Below, piece after piece: positions 9,001 to 9,958 of a DNA stretch of 9,958 nt. Both the position numbers and the translations under genes were made by a program. Every line of letters begins with the position of its first letter. Positions within the stretch are counted from its first letter, which is position 1. Below the pieces are notes generated by a model that was not told the DNA's origin, made no database searches, and was given only the letters and a program-made list of their open reading frames with translations. Where the stretch lies: NCBI GenBank assembly GCA_002842255.1, contig PHCM01000036.1:1-9958 (forward strand), given 5' to 3'. The stretch is from Betaproteobacteria bacterium HGW-Betaproteobacteria-2. Its GTDB lineage: Bacteria; Pseudomonadota; Gammaproteobacteria; Burkholderiales; Methylophilaceae.

Positions 9001-9025
9001 TCAGCCATACCCTGAAAGGATATCC

Positions 9026-9316
9026 ATGTCCAAGATTGTTATCGAAAAAAACCCTAGCGAAGAACGTCTGAAGGAACTCGGCGTATCCAGCTGGGCCATC
9101 TGGGAGAAGGAAGTCTCCAAGTTCCCGATCGATTTCGGCTCCACCGAATGCGCCTATGTGCTGGACGGCGAGATTCTGGTCACCCCCAAGGGCGGTGAGC
9201 CGGTCCGCATCGTCGCTGGCGACCTGGTTGCCTTCCACGCCGGCCTCGACAGCCAGTGGGAAGTCGTCAAGCCACTGCGCAAGCACTACAGCTACGACTT
9301 TCCTAACGGTTTCTAA
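9026..9316 (+). CDS. Small single-domain cupin protein, DUF861/Cupin_3-like, copy 2
   Basis: This 96-residue paralogue of the upstream gene has the same frame of landmarks: LGVSSWAIWEKEVSKFP (19-35), CAYVLDGEILVTPKGGEP (42-59), VAGDLVAFHAGLDSQWEV (63-80) and KPLRKHY (82-88). It ends with an extra DFPNGF tail. AAAGGA at 9015-9020 sits 5 bases before the ATG, so the longer upstream reading frame opening at 8972 is not used. It has diverged most in the barrel loops: PWSYSEQ becomes PIDFGST, and SPGLSCT becomes HAGLDSQ. This suggests altered ligand binding rather than simple dosage. As in copy 1, the classical metal-binding histidines are missing. It is cytosolic by sequence. It is separated from ettA by a strong terminator and has its own putative promoter. 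Function unknown. Confidence 0.87.
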   Translation: MSKIVIEKNPSEERLKELGVSSWAIWEKEVSKFPIDFGSTECAYVLDGEILVTPKGGEPVRIVAGDLVAFHAGLDSQWEVVKPLRKHYSYDFPNGF

Positions 9317-9333
9317 TTCAGGACTGTTGCAGT

Positions 9334-9362
9334 AAAAAAAGGGAGCCGAGGCTCCCTTTTTT
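9334..9362. terminator. Bidirectional Rho-independent terminator
   Basis: Seven A residues (9334-9340) precede the stem GGGAGC (9341-9346), loop CGAG (9347-9350) and stem GCTCCC (9351-9356), followed by six T residues (9357-9362). The structure works in both directions, ending the cupin copy 2 transcript and the convergent ettA transcript. Confidence 0.95.
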
Positions 9363-9379
9363 ATTTGGTCAATAATCTA

Positions 9380-9958
<579 letters not shown>

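Noticed and set aside
8972..9025. N-terminal extension of cupin copy 2 by 18 residues
   Set aside because: AAAGGA precedes the ATG at 9026, which aligns with copy 1. The extension covers the likely promoter.

Overview
The window reads as ordinary chromosome of a Gram-negative proteobacterium, most likely a betaproteobacterium of the Nitrosomonadales/Methylophilaceae type. This is an inference from the protein style (PriA, ArgS, a DsbA with a CGHC active site, a MetC-type lyase, EttA), from the run priA / argS / SPOR protein / dsbA / SDR, and from fairly GC-rich coding sequence. No database search was possible. I see no tRNA, rRNA, CRISPR array, insertion sequence, prophage or integrase, and no defence or toxin module.

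Layout. Positions 1-926 hold the N-terminal 308 codons of a minus-strand signalling protein with two HD modules, the second a HD-GYP domain cut by the window edge. Downstream of 926, after a 189-bp gap, comes priA (replication-restart helicase, minus, 1116-3299). A 68-bp divergent promoter region separates priA from argS (plus, 3368-5041, TTG start). argS is followed at 27 bp by an FtsN-like single-pass SPOR protein (5069-5665). After about 110 bp comes dsbA (5775-6398), then an SDR oxidoreductase (6484-7251), then a MetC-type cystathionine beta-lyase beginning 2 bp after the SDR stop (7254-8432). Next are two small tandem cupin paralogues (8570-8845 and 9026-9316), each with its own Shine-Dalgarno sequence and likely its own promoter. 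A strong bidirectional terminator (9334-9362) separates them from the convergent 3' part of ettA (minus, 9380-9958, cut by the right edge).

How the genes fit together. Most are housekeeping: restart of stalled forks, arginyl-tRNA charging, septal peptidoglycan binding, periplasmic disulfide formation, sulfur amino-acid metabolism and translation-factor ABCF activity. The SPOR and DsbA proteins both act at or outside the inner membrane, and SDR-metC looks translationally coupled. The least explained part is the cupin pair: two diverged copies, about 58% identical by hand alignment, that lack the usual metal-binding histidines. A three-tier nested inverted repeat lies between them, and a perfect 6-bp dyad overlaps the putative -10 of the second copy. 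That segment is my best candidate for something undescribed, though it is modest and may simply be a duplicated uncharacterised gene with local regulation.
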